Source: Acuticoccus kalidii
GTDB taxonomy: Bacteria; Pseudomonadota; Alphaproteobacteria; Rhizobiales; Amorphaceae
DNA length: 64,000 bases
Direction: 5' to 3'
Assembly (NCBI RefSeq): GCF_021556395.1
Contig: NZ_JAKGCS010000036.1
Location: 806,001 to 870,000, forward strand
Every line of letters starts with the position of its first letter. Within the stretch, counting starts at the first letter, position 1. This document shows, piece by piece, positions 8,601 to 17,870 of the stretch. Both the position numbers and the translations under genes were made by a program. Under the pieces are notes generated by a model that saw nothing but the letters and a program-made list of their open reading frames with translations, was not told the DNA's origin and made no database searches.

Positions 8601-10333
8601 ATGGCGAAACTGGTTGCCGACATGGTCGTCGAACTCCTCGAACGGGCCGAGGTGGAACGGATCTGGGGTGTCGTCGGCGACAGCCTCAACGGCTTGACGG
8701 AGGCGCTCCGACAGCGCGGCACGATCGAATGGATGCACGTCCGCCACGAGGAGGCCGCGGCCTTCGCCGCCGCCGGCGAATCCCAAGTGACCGGCCGCCT
8801 CGCGGTGTGCGCGGGCTCGTGCGGTCCGGGCAATCTTCATCTGGTGAACGGCCTTTTCGACGCCCAACGCACGCGCACCCCCGTCCTCGCGATCGCCGCG
8901 CAGATCCCGTCCCAGGAGATTGGCGGGGCCTATTTCCAGGAGACGCACCGCAAAACCTCTTCCAAGAGTGCAGCGTCTATTGCGAGATGGTCTCAAACCC
9001 TGAGCAGATGCCCTATGTGCTCGCGAATGCGATCCGCGCGGCGATCGGCGAGCGGGGCGTCGCGGTCGTGGTCCTGCCGGGCGATGTCGCGCTCCGCGAG
9101 GCGTCGTCGCGCCCGCTACCGCCTCGCGCCGGCCTCATTCCCCCGGTGCCGCGCGTGCTCCCGGCGGAGCCGGAACTCGATCGCTTCGCCGAGATGCTGA
9201 ACGGGGCGAAGAAGGTGACGCTGTTCTGCGGCCGCGGCTGTGCCGGGGCACACGCCGAGCTGATGGCCTTCGCCGAGGCGATGAAGAGCCCCATCGTCCA
9301 CACCCTCGGCGGCAAGGAATTCGTCGAGCACGACAACCCGTTCGACGTCGGCATGACCGGGCTGATCGGCTTTTCCTCCGGCTACGAGGCGATCGCGGCG
9401 TGCGACCTTCTCGTCATGCTGGGGACCGACTTTCCCTATAAGCAGTTCATCCCCGAGACGAAGCCGGTCATCCAGGTCGACATCCGGCCCGAGCATCTCG
9501 GCCGGCGGGCGAAGATCGAGCTCGGCATTGTCGGCGATGTCGGCGCGACGCTCGCGGCGGTGACGCCGAAGCTCGAGGCGCGGACCGACAGCGCCCACCT
9601 CGACGACAGCAAGGCCCGCTATGTCCGCGCCCGCGAGGGGCTCGACGATCTTGCCAAGGGCACCCCGGGTCGCAAGCCGATCCACCCGCAATATCTCGCC
9701 AAGCTCGTCAGCGAGGCGGCGGACGAGGACGCCGCCTTCACCTTCGATGTCGGCACGCCGACGATATGGGCCGCGCGCTATGTCACGATGAACGGCAAGC
9801 GCCGGCTGATCGGTTCGCTCAATCACGGCTCGATGGCGAACGCGATGCCGCAGGCGATGGGCATCCAGGCGGCCTTCCCGGAACGTCAGGTCGTCTCGTT
9901 GTCCGGCGATGGCGGTTTCACGATGATGATGGGCGACATCATCTCGATGACCCAGCTCAAGTTGCCGGTGAAGATCGTCATCTTCAACAATGGCGTCTTG
10001 GGGTTCGTCGCGCTCGAAATGAAGGCGGCGGGCTTCGTCGAGATCGGAACGGATCTCGAAAACCCCGATTTCGCGGCGATGGCCCGTGCGGTCGGGATCC
10101 ACGCGATCCGCGTCGAGGATCCTGGCGACCTTCCGGGCGCGGTCAAGGACATCTTCGCCCATGACGGGCCGGCGCTGCTCGATGTCGTCACGGCGACGAA
10201 CGAGTTGTCCATGCCGCCGACGATCGAGGCGAAGGAGGTGAAGGGCTTCAGCCTCTGGCTCTTGCGGGCGGTGATGAGCGGGCGCGGCGACGCCGTCCTC
10301 GACCTCGCGCGCACCAACCTCCTGCCGCGCTGA
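8601..10333 (+). pseudogene. poxB: Pyruvate dehydrogenase (quinone)/pyruvate oxidase PoxB-type, frameshifted
   Basis: ThDP-dependent enzyme family. The N-terminal part (RIWGVVGDSLNGL, RHEEAAAFAA, CAGSCGPGNLHL) is read in the frame starting at ATG 8601 (GGGGGA just upstream; a GTG at 8574 is an alternative). After YFQETH the frame goes wrong. The expected continuation (PQNLFQECSVYCEMV) is in the next frame, which then stays open to 10333 and holds the ThDP-binding GDGGF and the C-terminal region. One missing C at 8948-8949 (CACCGCAA where CACCCGCAA restores the frame) explains everything. The intact enzyme would decarboxylate pyruvate to acetate and pass electrons to the quinone pool at the membrane. 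Either the gene is newly inactivated or this is a base-calling error; the rest shows no decay. Confidence 0.85.
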
Positions 10334-10393
10334 AGGCGAGGCGGGGGACGCGAAAAACGCCGCGGCGTGACGACCGCCATAGAGGAGGCGCCG

Positions 10394-11410
10394 ATGGCCT
10401 TGCCGCTCGATGAAGACGCACCGCCGGGGAAGGGATGCTGTGTCCCCGCCGCCGAACGGGCTTCGGCGTCGGCCGCTCTTCAGGAGCAAGGCTCGGCCGC
10501 CGTGCGGGACGGTTCGGCGCGGGCCGACGCGTCGACGCGCGCCGCGCTCATCCAAGGTGCGGTTCCGATCGGAGGCGGCCTCGTCGCCGTCGGCACCAAG
10601 GCACCGAAGATCGAGCTCGACGGGGAGGGGCCGCCGCGCAAGGTGCGCATCGCGCCGTTTCTCATGGCCCGCCACACCGTCACCAATGCCGAGTTCGCCG
10701 CCTTTTGCGCCGCGACCGGCCACGTCACCGACGCCGAGCGCTATGGGTGGTCCTTCGTGTTTGTCGGGCTCCTCGCGGGTGGCGCGGCGGCGGGGCGGCG
10801 CAACCCCGATGCGCCATGGTGGATTGCCGTCGACGGCGCCACCTGGGATCACCCCGAAGGCCCCGCGACGACCCTCGATCGGCGCGAGGCGCACCCCGTC
10901 ACGCACGTCTCCTGGAACGACGCTGCCGCCTATGCGGCATGGGCCGGAGCGCGCCTTCCGAGTGAAGCCGAATGGGAGCACGCGGCGCGCGGCGGCCTCG
11001 CCGATCCGCGCTATCCTTGGGGCGACCAGGATCCGGGCGACGCCGGCTTCCTGCCCTGCAATATCTGGCAAGGCCGCTTTCCCGATCACGACACCGCCGC
11101 CGACGGCTATCGCGGCACGGCGCCCGTCGGCAGCTTTCCCGGCAACGGCTACGGTCTTCACGAGATGTCCGGCAATGTGTGGGAGTGGTCGGCCGATCCG
11201 TTCCGGGTGCGCTCCCTCAAGAAGGCGGCCCGCCAGCGCGCCCGCGACATGGCGGCGAGCGACGCGAAGCTCCTGAAGGGCGGTTCGTTCCTCTGTCATG
11301 TCTCGTATTGCTGGCGCTACCGGATCGCCGCCCGCACCGGCAACGCGCCCGACAACACGGCAAGCCACACCGGCTTTCGCATCGCCTTCGACGCACCCGC
11401 CGCGGCTTGA
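10394..11410 (+). CDS. Formylglycine-generating enzyme (SUMF1/FGE family)
   Basis: A 338-residue protein. The FGE-sulfatase domain covers about residues 60-335 and includes RLPSEAEWEHAARGG, YPWGD and EMSGNVWEW. Near the C-terminus GGSFLCHVSYCWRYRIAAR carries both cysteines (301 and 306) that match human FGE Cys336/Cys341. It should therefore be a true oxygen- and copper-dependent formylglycine-generating enzyme that converts the Cys of a CxPxR sulfatase motif to formylglycine, not one of the Cys-less relatives. An N-terminal GCC pair at residues 14-16 is notable. The start at ATG 10394 has AGAGGAGG 5 nt upstream; GTG 10367 is less likely. No sulfatase gene was seen in the window, so the substrate is encoded elsewhere. 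The next gene starts directly after the stop codon. Confidence 0.92.
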   Translation: MALPLDEDAPPGKGCCVPAAERASASAALQEQGSAAVRDGSARADASTRAALIQGAVPIGGGLVAVGTKAPKIELDGEGPPRKVRIAPFLMARHTVTNAEFAAFCAATGHVTDAERYGWSFVFVGLLAGGAAAGRRNPDAPWWIAVDGATWDHPEGPATTLDRREAHPVTHVSWNDAAAYAAWAGARLPSEAEWEHAARGGLADPRYPWGDQDPGDAGFLPCNIWQGRFPDHDTAADGYRGTAPVGSFPGNGYGLHEMSGNVWEWSADPFRVRSLKKAARQRARDMAASDAKLLKGGSFLCHVSYCWRYRIAARTGNAPDNTASHTGFRIAFDAPAAA

Positions 11411-11881
11411 ATGGGAACGCCGTTCGATCCCGAAATCGTCCTTTCCCGCCCGCTGATGGCGAACATCGCCACCGTTGCGGCGGACGGCGCGCCGCGCAAC
11501 GCGCCGGTCTGGTTCATCTGGGAGGACGGCGCGCTCTGGATACCCGGCAACCGGAACGGCAGCACCGTGACGCGGCTTTTGCGCGATCCGCGCTGTGCGG
11601 TCGAGATCGTCGACTACGAGAACGCGGCGGGTGTTCTTCTCCATCTCGGCCTGCGCGGCCGGGCGACGGTCGAGGCGATGGACGGCGCCCGCTTTCGCCG
11701 CCTCCTCGCCAACTATCTCGGCGCGGAGGAGACCTGGAACGCCTGGTTCGTGGGCGAGATCGCGGCGATCGACGACCCGGACGGGCGACTGGTCCGCCTT
11801 GCGCCGGAGAGCGTCTTCACCAACAACGTGTCCTTCTTCCGCACCGGCCCCGCGCTCGCCTGGCCGCCAAGGGCGCCCTGA
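11411..11881 (+). CDS. Pyridoxamine 5'-phosphate oxidase-like (FMN split-barrel) protein
   Basis: A 156-residue protein with the split-barrel pattern: an N-terminal strand pair (MANIATVAADGAPRNAPVWF), a strand followed by a basic turn (RDPRCAVEIVDY), then GRATVEAMDG and a C-terminal helix. This is the PPOX/general stress FMN-binding superfamily, whose members bind FMN, F420 or heme. The substrate cannot be inferred. The ATG abuts the FGE stop codon (TGA-ATG) without its own clear ribosome-binding site, so translation is probably coupled to the FGE gene. About 130 bp without features follow before the next operon. Confidence 0.75.
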   Translation: MGTPFDPEIVLSRPLMANIATVAADGAPRNAPVWFIWEDGALWIPGNRNGSTVTRLLRDPRCAVEIVDYENAAGVLLHLGLRGRATVEAMDGARFRRLLANYLGAEETWNAWFVGEIAAIDDPDGRLVRLAPESVFTNNVSFFRTGPALAWPPRAP

Positions 11882-12014
11882 GCGCCGATCCGACCCACGT
11901 CGCGACGCTCGTCTTCAACCGCGCCGCGTGTTCGGCGGTGGCCGAGTGGCAGGGATTGTGCAATGAGCCAATTCGCTAAGATGCCAACGACGTTCTGAGG
12001 GCGGTCGCGCGACG

Positions 12015-15000
12015 ATGTCTATCAAAGCTGCCATCTACCACCTCACGCATTATCAATATGACCGTCCGGTCACGCTGGGGCCGCAGGTCATCCGCCTTCG
12101 GCCGTCCCCGCACAGCCGGACGCGGGTGATCTCGCACTCCCTCAAGGTGAGCCCCGCGAATCATTTCGTGAATCACCAGCAGGACCCGTACGGCAACTGG
12201 CTCGCCCGCTTCGTCTTCCCCGAGCCGGTGCGCGAGTTGAAGATCGAAGTCGATCTCGTCGCCGACATGACGGTCTATAATCCGTTCGACTTCTTCGTCG
12301 AGGACACCGCCGAGACATGGCCCTTCGCCTACGCGGAGGAGATCGCCGACGATCTCGCGATCTACCGCGTCACGGAGCCGGTGGGGCCGCTCTTCGAGGC
12401 GTTCCTGTCCTCGATCGACCGCACGCCGCACCGCACCGTCGACATGATCGTCGCTCTCAACGCGCGCCTTGCGAGCGAGATCGGCTATGTCATCCGAATG
12501 GAGCCGGGCGTTCAGTCGCCGGAAGAGACGCTGACGGTGAAGACCGGCTCTTGCCGGGACACGTCGTGGCTCCTTGTCCAGACCCTGCGCCATCTCGGCT
12601 TCGCGGCCCGGTTCACCTCCGGCTATCTCATCCAGTTGAAGCCCGATCTCGTCGCGCTCGACGGGCCGGCCGGGACCGACCACGACTTCACCGACCTGCA
12701 CGCCTGGGCGGAGGTCTATTTGCCGGGCGCGGGCTGGATCGGTCTTGATCCCACCTCCGGCCTTCTCACCGGCGAAAGTCACATCCCGCTCGCCGCGACG
12801 CCGCATTATCGCAACGCCGCCCCGATCCACGGCCTCGCGAGCGCCGCCAACGTCGATTTCGCCTTCGAGATGGACGTGAAGCGCGTCGCCGAGCATCCGC
12901 GCATCACCAAGCCGTTCTCGGAGGAGGCGTGGCAGGCGTTGAACCGGCTCGGCGAGGAGGTCGACGTTTCGCTCGCCGCCGGCGATGTGCGACTCACGAT
13001 GGGCGGCGAACCGACCTTCGTCTCGGTCGACGATTTCGAAGCCGGTGAGTGGAACACCGACGCCGTCGGCCCCACCAAGCGCGAGCGGGCCGATATCCTC
13101 ATCCGCAAGCTGCGTGAGCGCTTCGCCCCCGGCGGCTTCCTCCATTATGGCCAGGGCAAGTGGTATCCGGGCGAGACGCTGCCGCGGTGGACCTTCTCGC
13201 TCTATTGGCGGCGTGACGCGACGCCCGTCTGGTCGAACGCGGACCTCGTCGCCCCCGAAGGCGTCGCGACGGACGCAAGGCCGGAGGATGCGGGCCGGCT
13301 GATGGGCTCGATCGCCGACGCGCTCGGCATTCCGGGCGACTATGTGGCGCCCGCTTTTGAGGATCCGGCCGAATGGATCCTGCGGGAATCGCAGCTCCCG
13401 GAGAACGTGACGCCTCAGGATTCCAAGCTCGAGGACGCCGAGGCCCGCGCGCGCATCGCGACGGTCTTTTCGCGCGGTCTTTCCGAGCCGGCGGGTTATG
13501 TCCTGCCGGTCCAGCGTTGGCAGGCGAGGAGCCAGGGGCAGCGTTGGGTCTCGGAGAAATGGCGGACCCGGCGCGGCCACCTCCTCCTGGTGCCGGGCGA
13601 CAGTCCGGTCGGCTATCGCCTGCCGCTCGCCTCGCTCAACCATATTCCGCCGTCCCAATATCCCTACGTCAACACCGCCGATCCGACGGTGGAGCGCCCG
13701 CCGCTGCCCGATTTCCGCACCGAGGACGCGATCGCGGCCGAGATGGGCGGCGACCGCCCGCAACCAGTCGCCCAGTTCACCGCCGCGACGGCCACCCAGG
13801 CGCGGGTCGAGCAGACCCTCGGCGACGAGATCGAAGGGCAGGTGCGCACCGCGATGTCGGCCGAGCTGCGCGACGGGCGGCTTTGCGTCTTCGTTCCACC
13901 GGTCGAGAGCGTGGAGGACTATCTCGAAATTCTCGCCGCGATCGAGGCGGCGGCGGAGCGCGTCGGTCTGCCGGTCCATATCGAGGGGTATGCCCCGCCG
14001 ACCGATCCGCGCCTCAACGTGATCCGCGTCGCGCCCGATCCGGGTGTCATCGAGGTGAACATCCACCCCGCCGCGAACTGGCAGGAGTGCGTCGCGACGA
14101 CGGAAGGCGTCTACGAGGCGGCGCGTGAATCCCGCCTCGGCGCGGACAAGTTCATGATCGACGGCAAGCACACCGGCACCGGCGGCGGCAATCACGTCGT
14201 CGTCGGCGGCGCGACGCCGATGGATTCGCCGTTCCTGCGCCGGCCGGACCTCCTCAAGAGCCTGATCCTTTATTGGCAGCGTCGCCCGAGCCTTTCCTAC
14301 CTCTTTTCCGGTCTCTTTATCGGGCCGACGAGCCAGGCCCCGCGGATCGACGAGGGACGACACGACGCGCTCTACGAGCTCGAGATCGCGCTCGCCCAGA
14401 TTCCGCGGCCGGGGGAGGGGACGGCGCCGCTTCCGTGGCTCACCGATCGGCTCCTGCGCAATATCCTCGTCGACGTCACCGGCAACACGCATCGGGCGGA
14501 GATCTGCATCGACAAGCTCTATTCGCCCGATGGTCCGACCGGGCGGCTCGGCCTCGTCGAGTTTCGCGGCTTCGAAATGCCGCCCGACCCGCGCATGAGC
14601 CTTGCCCAGCAGGTGCTCTTGCGCGCCATCATCGCCCGCCTCTGGCACCATCCCCTCAGCGGCGAGCCGACACGCTGGGGAACGCGCCTTCATGACCGCT
14701 TCATGCTGCCGCAAGTCCTGTGGGAGGATTTCCTGGAGGTGCTCGACGATCTCGGCGAGCACGGCTTCCCGTTCCGCTCGGACTGGTATGAGGCGCAGGC
14801 CGAATTCCGCTTTCCCTTCTGCGGCGAGATCGAGGTCGAAGGGGTGCGCCTCGAGCTGCGGCAGGCGCTGGAGCCGTGGCACGTTCTCGGCGAGGTCGGC
14901 GCGATCGGTGGCACGGTGCGCTATACCGATTCCTCCACCGAGCGCCTTCAGGTGAAGCTCACCACCACCAATCCCGAGCGCTACCGGGTGACGGCGAACC

Positions 15001-15359
15001 GGCGCGTCGTGCCGATGACGGCGACCCGGACGGGCGGCGCCAGCGTCGGCGGCGTGCGCTATAAAGCCTGGCAGCCGGCGATGGCGCTCCATCCGGTGGT
15101 GCCGGTCGACGCGCCCTTGGTGTTCGACATTTTCGACACCTGGTCGGGCCGCGCCATCGGGGGCTGCGTCTATCATGTCGCCCATCCCGGTGGGCGGAGC
15201 TACGACACATTTCCTGTCAACAGCAACGAAGCCGAGGCGCGCCGCCTTGCGCGCTTCGAGCCGCACGGTCACACTCCCGGCCTTTATATGCCCGCTCCAG
15301 AGCGGGGCCATCCGGAGTTCCCGATGACGCTCGATTTGAGACGTGGGCCCGGCGTCTAG
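12015..15359 (+). CDS. Large transglutaminase-like protein with DUF2126
   Basis: A 1114-residue protein. Residues 1-80 match the bacterial transglutaminase-like N-terminal domain. A transglutaminase/protease-like core follows with a complete Cys-His-Asp triad: C180 (GSCRDTSW), H229 (DLHAWAEV) and D245 (GLDPTSG). From about residue 310 to the end it matches the long DUF2126 type (LTMGGEPTFVS, GQGKWYPGE, GKHTGTGGGNH, FRGFEMPPDPRMS). No signal peptide is visible, so it is probably cytoplasmic. It heads an operon with an ATP-grasp/Alpha-E protein and a second transglutaminase. Published comparative genomics has predicted that this gene set makes or processes peptides, but I know of no proven substrate. 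A weak GAGGGCGG lies about 17 nt before the ATG. Confidence 0.9.
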   Translation: MSIKAAIYHLTHYQYDRPVTLGPQVIRLRPSPHSRTRVISHSLKVSPANHFVNHQQDPYGNWLARFVFPEPVRELKIEVDLVADMTVYNPFDFFVEDTAETWPFAYAEEIADDLAIYRVTEPVGPLFEAFLSSIDRTPHRTVDMIVALNARLASEIGYVIRMEPGVQSPEETLTVKTGSCRDTSWLLVQTLRHLGFAARFTSGYLIQLKPDLVALDGPAGTDHDFTDLHAWAEVYLPGAGWIGLDPTSGLLTGESHIPLAATPHYRNAAPIHGLASAANVDFAFEMDVKRVAEHPRITKPFSEEAWQALNRLGEEVDVSLAAGDVRLTMGGEPTFVSVDDFEAGEWNTDAVGPTKRERADILIRKLRERFAPGGFLHYGQGKWYPGETLPRWTFSLYWRRDATPVWSNADLVAPEGVATDARPEDAGRLMGSIADALGIPGDYVAPAFEDPAEWILRESQLPENVTPQDSKLEDAEARARIATVFSRGLSEPAGYVLPVQRWQARSQGQRWVSEKWRTRRGHLLLVPGDSPVGYRLPLASLNHIPPSQYPYVNTADPTVERPPLPDFRTEDAIAAEMGGDRPQPVAQFTAATATQARVEQTLGDEIEGQVRTAMSAELRDGRLCVFVPPVESVEDYLEILAAIEAAAERVGLPVHIEGYAPPTDPRLNVIRVAPDPGVIEVNIHPAANWQECVATTEGVYEAARESRLGADKFMIDGKHTGTGGGNHVVVGGATPMDSPFLRRPDLLKSLILYWQRRPSLSYLFSGLFIGPTSQAPRIDEGRHDALYELEIALAQIPRPGEGTAPLPWLTDRLLRNILVDVTGNTHRAEICIDKLYSPDGPTGRLGLVEFRGFEMPPDPRMSLAQQVLLRAIIARLWHHPLSGEPTRWGTRLHDRFMLPQVLWEDFLEVLDDLGEHGFPFRSDWYEAQAEFRFPFCGEIEVEGVRLELRQALEPWHVLGEVGAIGGTVRYTDSSTERLQVKLTTTNPERYRVTANRRVVPMTATRTGGASVGGVRYKAWQPAMALHPVVPVDAPLVFDIFDTWSGRAIGGCVYHVAHPGGRSYDTFPVNSNEAEARRLARFEPHGHTPGLYMPAPERGHPEFPMTLDLRRGPGV

Positions 15360-15452
15360 GGCGCGGGCGACCCGCGGCGTCGCGATCGGCGGGGAGCCGC
15401 GTCCGGCGCCATGCCGGCGTTGCCGCGCGTCGCGGACGGGAGCGGGAGAGCG

Positions 15453-17870
15453 ATGACGGAGCGCGCCCTTCCGTCGAAGGCGGCGGCACGCGAGGCGCGG
15501 ATCGCACGGCTTCTCGCGCATTACCGCCCTCTCGACGGGGTCGCGGACGAGCTTCTGACCGCCGACGGTGCGATCCGCCCGGTCTGGGCCGAGTTCGTCG
15601 CCGCGCTCGCCGATATGGACGCCGAGGAGATCGCGCTGCGGCGCGCGCGGGGCGATCAGTATCTGAGCGACGCGGGCGTCTATTATCGCCGATATGGCGC
15701 GGAGGGCGTGGCGGAGCGCGGCTGGCCGCTCAGCCACGTTCCGATCCTCATCGATGAAACAGAGTGGGAGGCGATCGGCGCCGGTCTCGTCCAGCGGGCG
15801 GATCTCCTCGAGGCTGTCGTTGCCGATATCTATGGCGAGAACCGTCTCGTCGCGCGGGGGGATCTTCCGGCGGCGCTTGTCGCCGGCAATCCGGAGTGGC
15901 TGCGTCCCCTCGTCGGCGTCACGCCGCGGGGCGGGCATTTCCTGCACTTTCTCGCCTTCGATATCGGGCGCGGGCCGCAGGGCCAATGGTGGGTGCTCGG
16001 CGATCGCGCGCAGGCCCCGTCCGGCGCCGGCTTCGCGCTCGAGAACCGCATCGCGACGACGCGCATCTATCCCGACCATCTCGCCCGCGCGAACGTCCAC
16101 CGCCTCGCCGGTTTCTTCCGCACCTTCCGCGACTCGCTCCTGGCGCTTCGCGGGACGGAGCGGAGCCGCGTCGGCGTCCTGACGCCGGGGCCGATGAACG
16201 ACACCTATTTCGAGCACGCTTACATCGCGCGCTATCTCGGCTTCACCCTCCTCGAAGGCGAGGATCTGAGGGTGCGGGACGGACGGCTGATGGTGCGCAC
16301 CGTCGCCGGCCTCAACCCGGTCAGCGTCCTCTGGCGCCGGCTCGACGGGGCCTATGCCGATCCCTTGGAACTCGCCGAGACGTCGGCGCTCGGCACGCCC
16401 GGCCTCGTCGGCGCGGTGCGGGCGGGCAACGTCACCCTCGTCAACGCCCTCGGCTCCGGCATCGTCGAGACAAGGGCGCTCCTCGCCTTCCTGCCGCGCA
16501 TCTGCGAGGCGCTGACCGGCGCGCCGCTCGCCATCCCCAATATCGCCACCTGGTGGTGCGGTGAGCGAGGCGCGCGCGAGGCGGTGAAGGCGAACGCGAC
16601 GCGCATGTCGATCGGCAGCGCCTATTCCTCCGGCATCCTCTTCGACGCGAACGAGCCGCACGCCGTGGCGGGCGTCTTCAACCGCGATGTCGGCCGCTCC
16701 CTCCCTGACTGGATCGACGAGAAAGGCGGCGATCTCGTCGGCCAGGAGGTCGTGACCTTGTCGACGACGCCGGCCTTTGCGGGCGGTGGTCTCGTCCCGC
16801 GGCCGATGAGCCTGCGCGTCTTCCTGGTGCGCACGGCGGACGGGTGGCGGGTGATGCCGGGCGGTTTTGCCCGGATCGGCCACGACGAGGGATCCTCCGC
16901 GCTCGCGCTGCAACATGGCGGAAGCGCGGCCGACGTCTGGGTCGTCGCCGATCATCCGGTGCCGGACGAGACGATGCTCGCCGCGCCCTCCGCGCCCTTC
17001 GTGCGGCCGCAGCCGATGGTGCTGCCGAGCCGGGCGGCCGACAATCTCTTCTGGCTCGGCCGCTATATGGAGCGGACCGAGCACACCGTGCGCCTCTTGC
17101 GCGCCCACAATATCCGCATCGCCGAGGCCGCCTCCGACGACACGCCCGTGCTCGCTCACTCGCGCGCCTATCTCGCCGGGCTGGGCGTCGATGCGGCCGA
17201 GGGGATGCCCGACGCGCTCGTCCAGACGGTCGAGGCGGCGGCCGCCGCGGCGGCGAAGATCCGCGATCGCTTCTCGGTCGACGGGTGGAATGCGCTGAGC
17301 GATCTCTCGCAAACGATCCAGAGCCTGTCCGGCCGGATCACACCCGGCGATGACGGGGCGCGGGCGATGGGGCTCCTGCTGCGCAAGATGTCGAGCTTTT
17401 CCGGGCTCGTCCACGAGAACATGTACCGCCTCACCGGCTGGCGCTTCATGAGCATCGGCCGGGCGATCGAGCGGGCCTCCTCGATGACGAAGCTCCTCGC
17501 CGCCTTCGCCGATCCCGCCGCGCCGGAAGGCTCGCTCGACTATGCGGTCGAGGTCGCCGACAGCGAGATGTCGCATCGGCGGCGCTATGCGGTGGCGACC
17601 AACCGGTCCACCGTCGTCGACCTCCTGGCGCTCGACCCGCTCAATCCGCGCGCCGTGATCCACCAGCTCAACGATATCGACCGGCATGTCGAGGCCTTGC
17701 CCGGCTCCGAGGAGCACCGGCAGTTGACGCCGATGCAGCGCATCACTTTGAAGGCCCGCGCCGCCTTCGCCGTCGAAACACCGGAAACGCTCGACACGGC
17801 GATGCTCCTTGCGCTCGACGCGGAGATTCTCGCGATGTCCGACATCCTCGCCGCGTCCTATCTCGACTGA
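15453..17870 (+). CDS. Circularly permuted ATP-grasp protein fused to an Alpha-E domain
   Basis: An 805-residue protein. The first 480 or so residues match the circularly permuted ATP-grasp type (former DUF404/DUF407; landmarks YLSDAGVYYRRYG, VIVADIYGENR-like VVADIYGENRLV, GFALENRIATTR, NVTLVNALGSG). The last 320 residues are the all-helical Alpha-E domain (former DUF403; NLFWLGRYMERTEHT, NMYRLTGWRFMSIGR, AIERASSM). In many genomes these are separate genes, so this is the fused form. ATP-grasp enzymes typically join a carboxylate to an amine through an acyl-phosphate. With the flanking transglutaminases this points to an amide-bond-forming and cleaving pathway of unknown product. The ATG at 15453 has GGGAG upstream; an in-frame start at 15411 lacks one. 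Confidence 0.9.
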   Translation: MTERALPSKAAAREARIARLLAHYRPLDGVADELLTADGAIRPVWAEFVAALADMDAEEIALRRARGDQYLSDAGVYYRRYGAEGVAERGWPLSHVPILIDETEWEAIGAGLVQRADLLEAVVADIYGENRLVARGDLPAALVAGNPEWLRPLVGVTPRGGHFLHFLAFDIGRGPQGQWWVLGDRAQAPSGAGFALENRIATTRIYPDHLARANVHRLAGFFRTFRDSLLALRGTERSRVGVLTPGPMNDTYFEHAYIARYLGFTLLEGEDLRVRDGRLMVRTVAGLNPVSVLWRRLDGAYADPLELAETSALGTPGLVGAVRAGNVTLVNALGSGIVETRALLAFLPRICEALTGAPLAIPNIATWWCGERGAREAVKANATRMSIGSAYSSGILFDANEPHAVAGVFNRDVGRSLPDWIDEKGGDLVGQEVVTLSTTPAFAGGGLVPRPMSLRVFLVRTADGWRVMPGGFARIGHDEGSSALALQHGGSAADVWVVADHPVPDETMLAAPSAPFVRPQPMVLPSRAADNLFWLGRYMERTEHTVRLLRAHNIRIAEAASDDTPVLAHSRAYLAGLGVDAAEGMPDALVQTVEAAAAAAAKIRDRFSVDGWNALSDLSQTIQSLSGRITPGDDGARAMGLLLRKMSSFSGLVHENMYRLTGWRFMSIGRAIERASSMTKLLAAFADPAAPEGSLDYAVEVADSEMSHRRRYAVATNRSTVVDLLALDPLNPRAVIHQLNDIDRHVEALPGSEEHRQLTPMQRITLKARAAFAVETPETLDTAMLLALDAEILAMSDILAASYLD

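Noticed and set aside
9116..11644. An 842-codon minus-strand frame
   Set aside because: Antisense to poxB, FGE and the split-barrel gene; no recognisable domains.
11976..17717. A 1913-codon open frame on the minus strand
   Set aside because: It is antisense to two strongly supported genes (transglutaminase/DUF2126 and ATP-grasp/Alpha-E), has an Arg/His/Asp/Gly-rich composition, and is the usual shadow in very GC-rich DNA.
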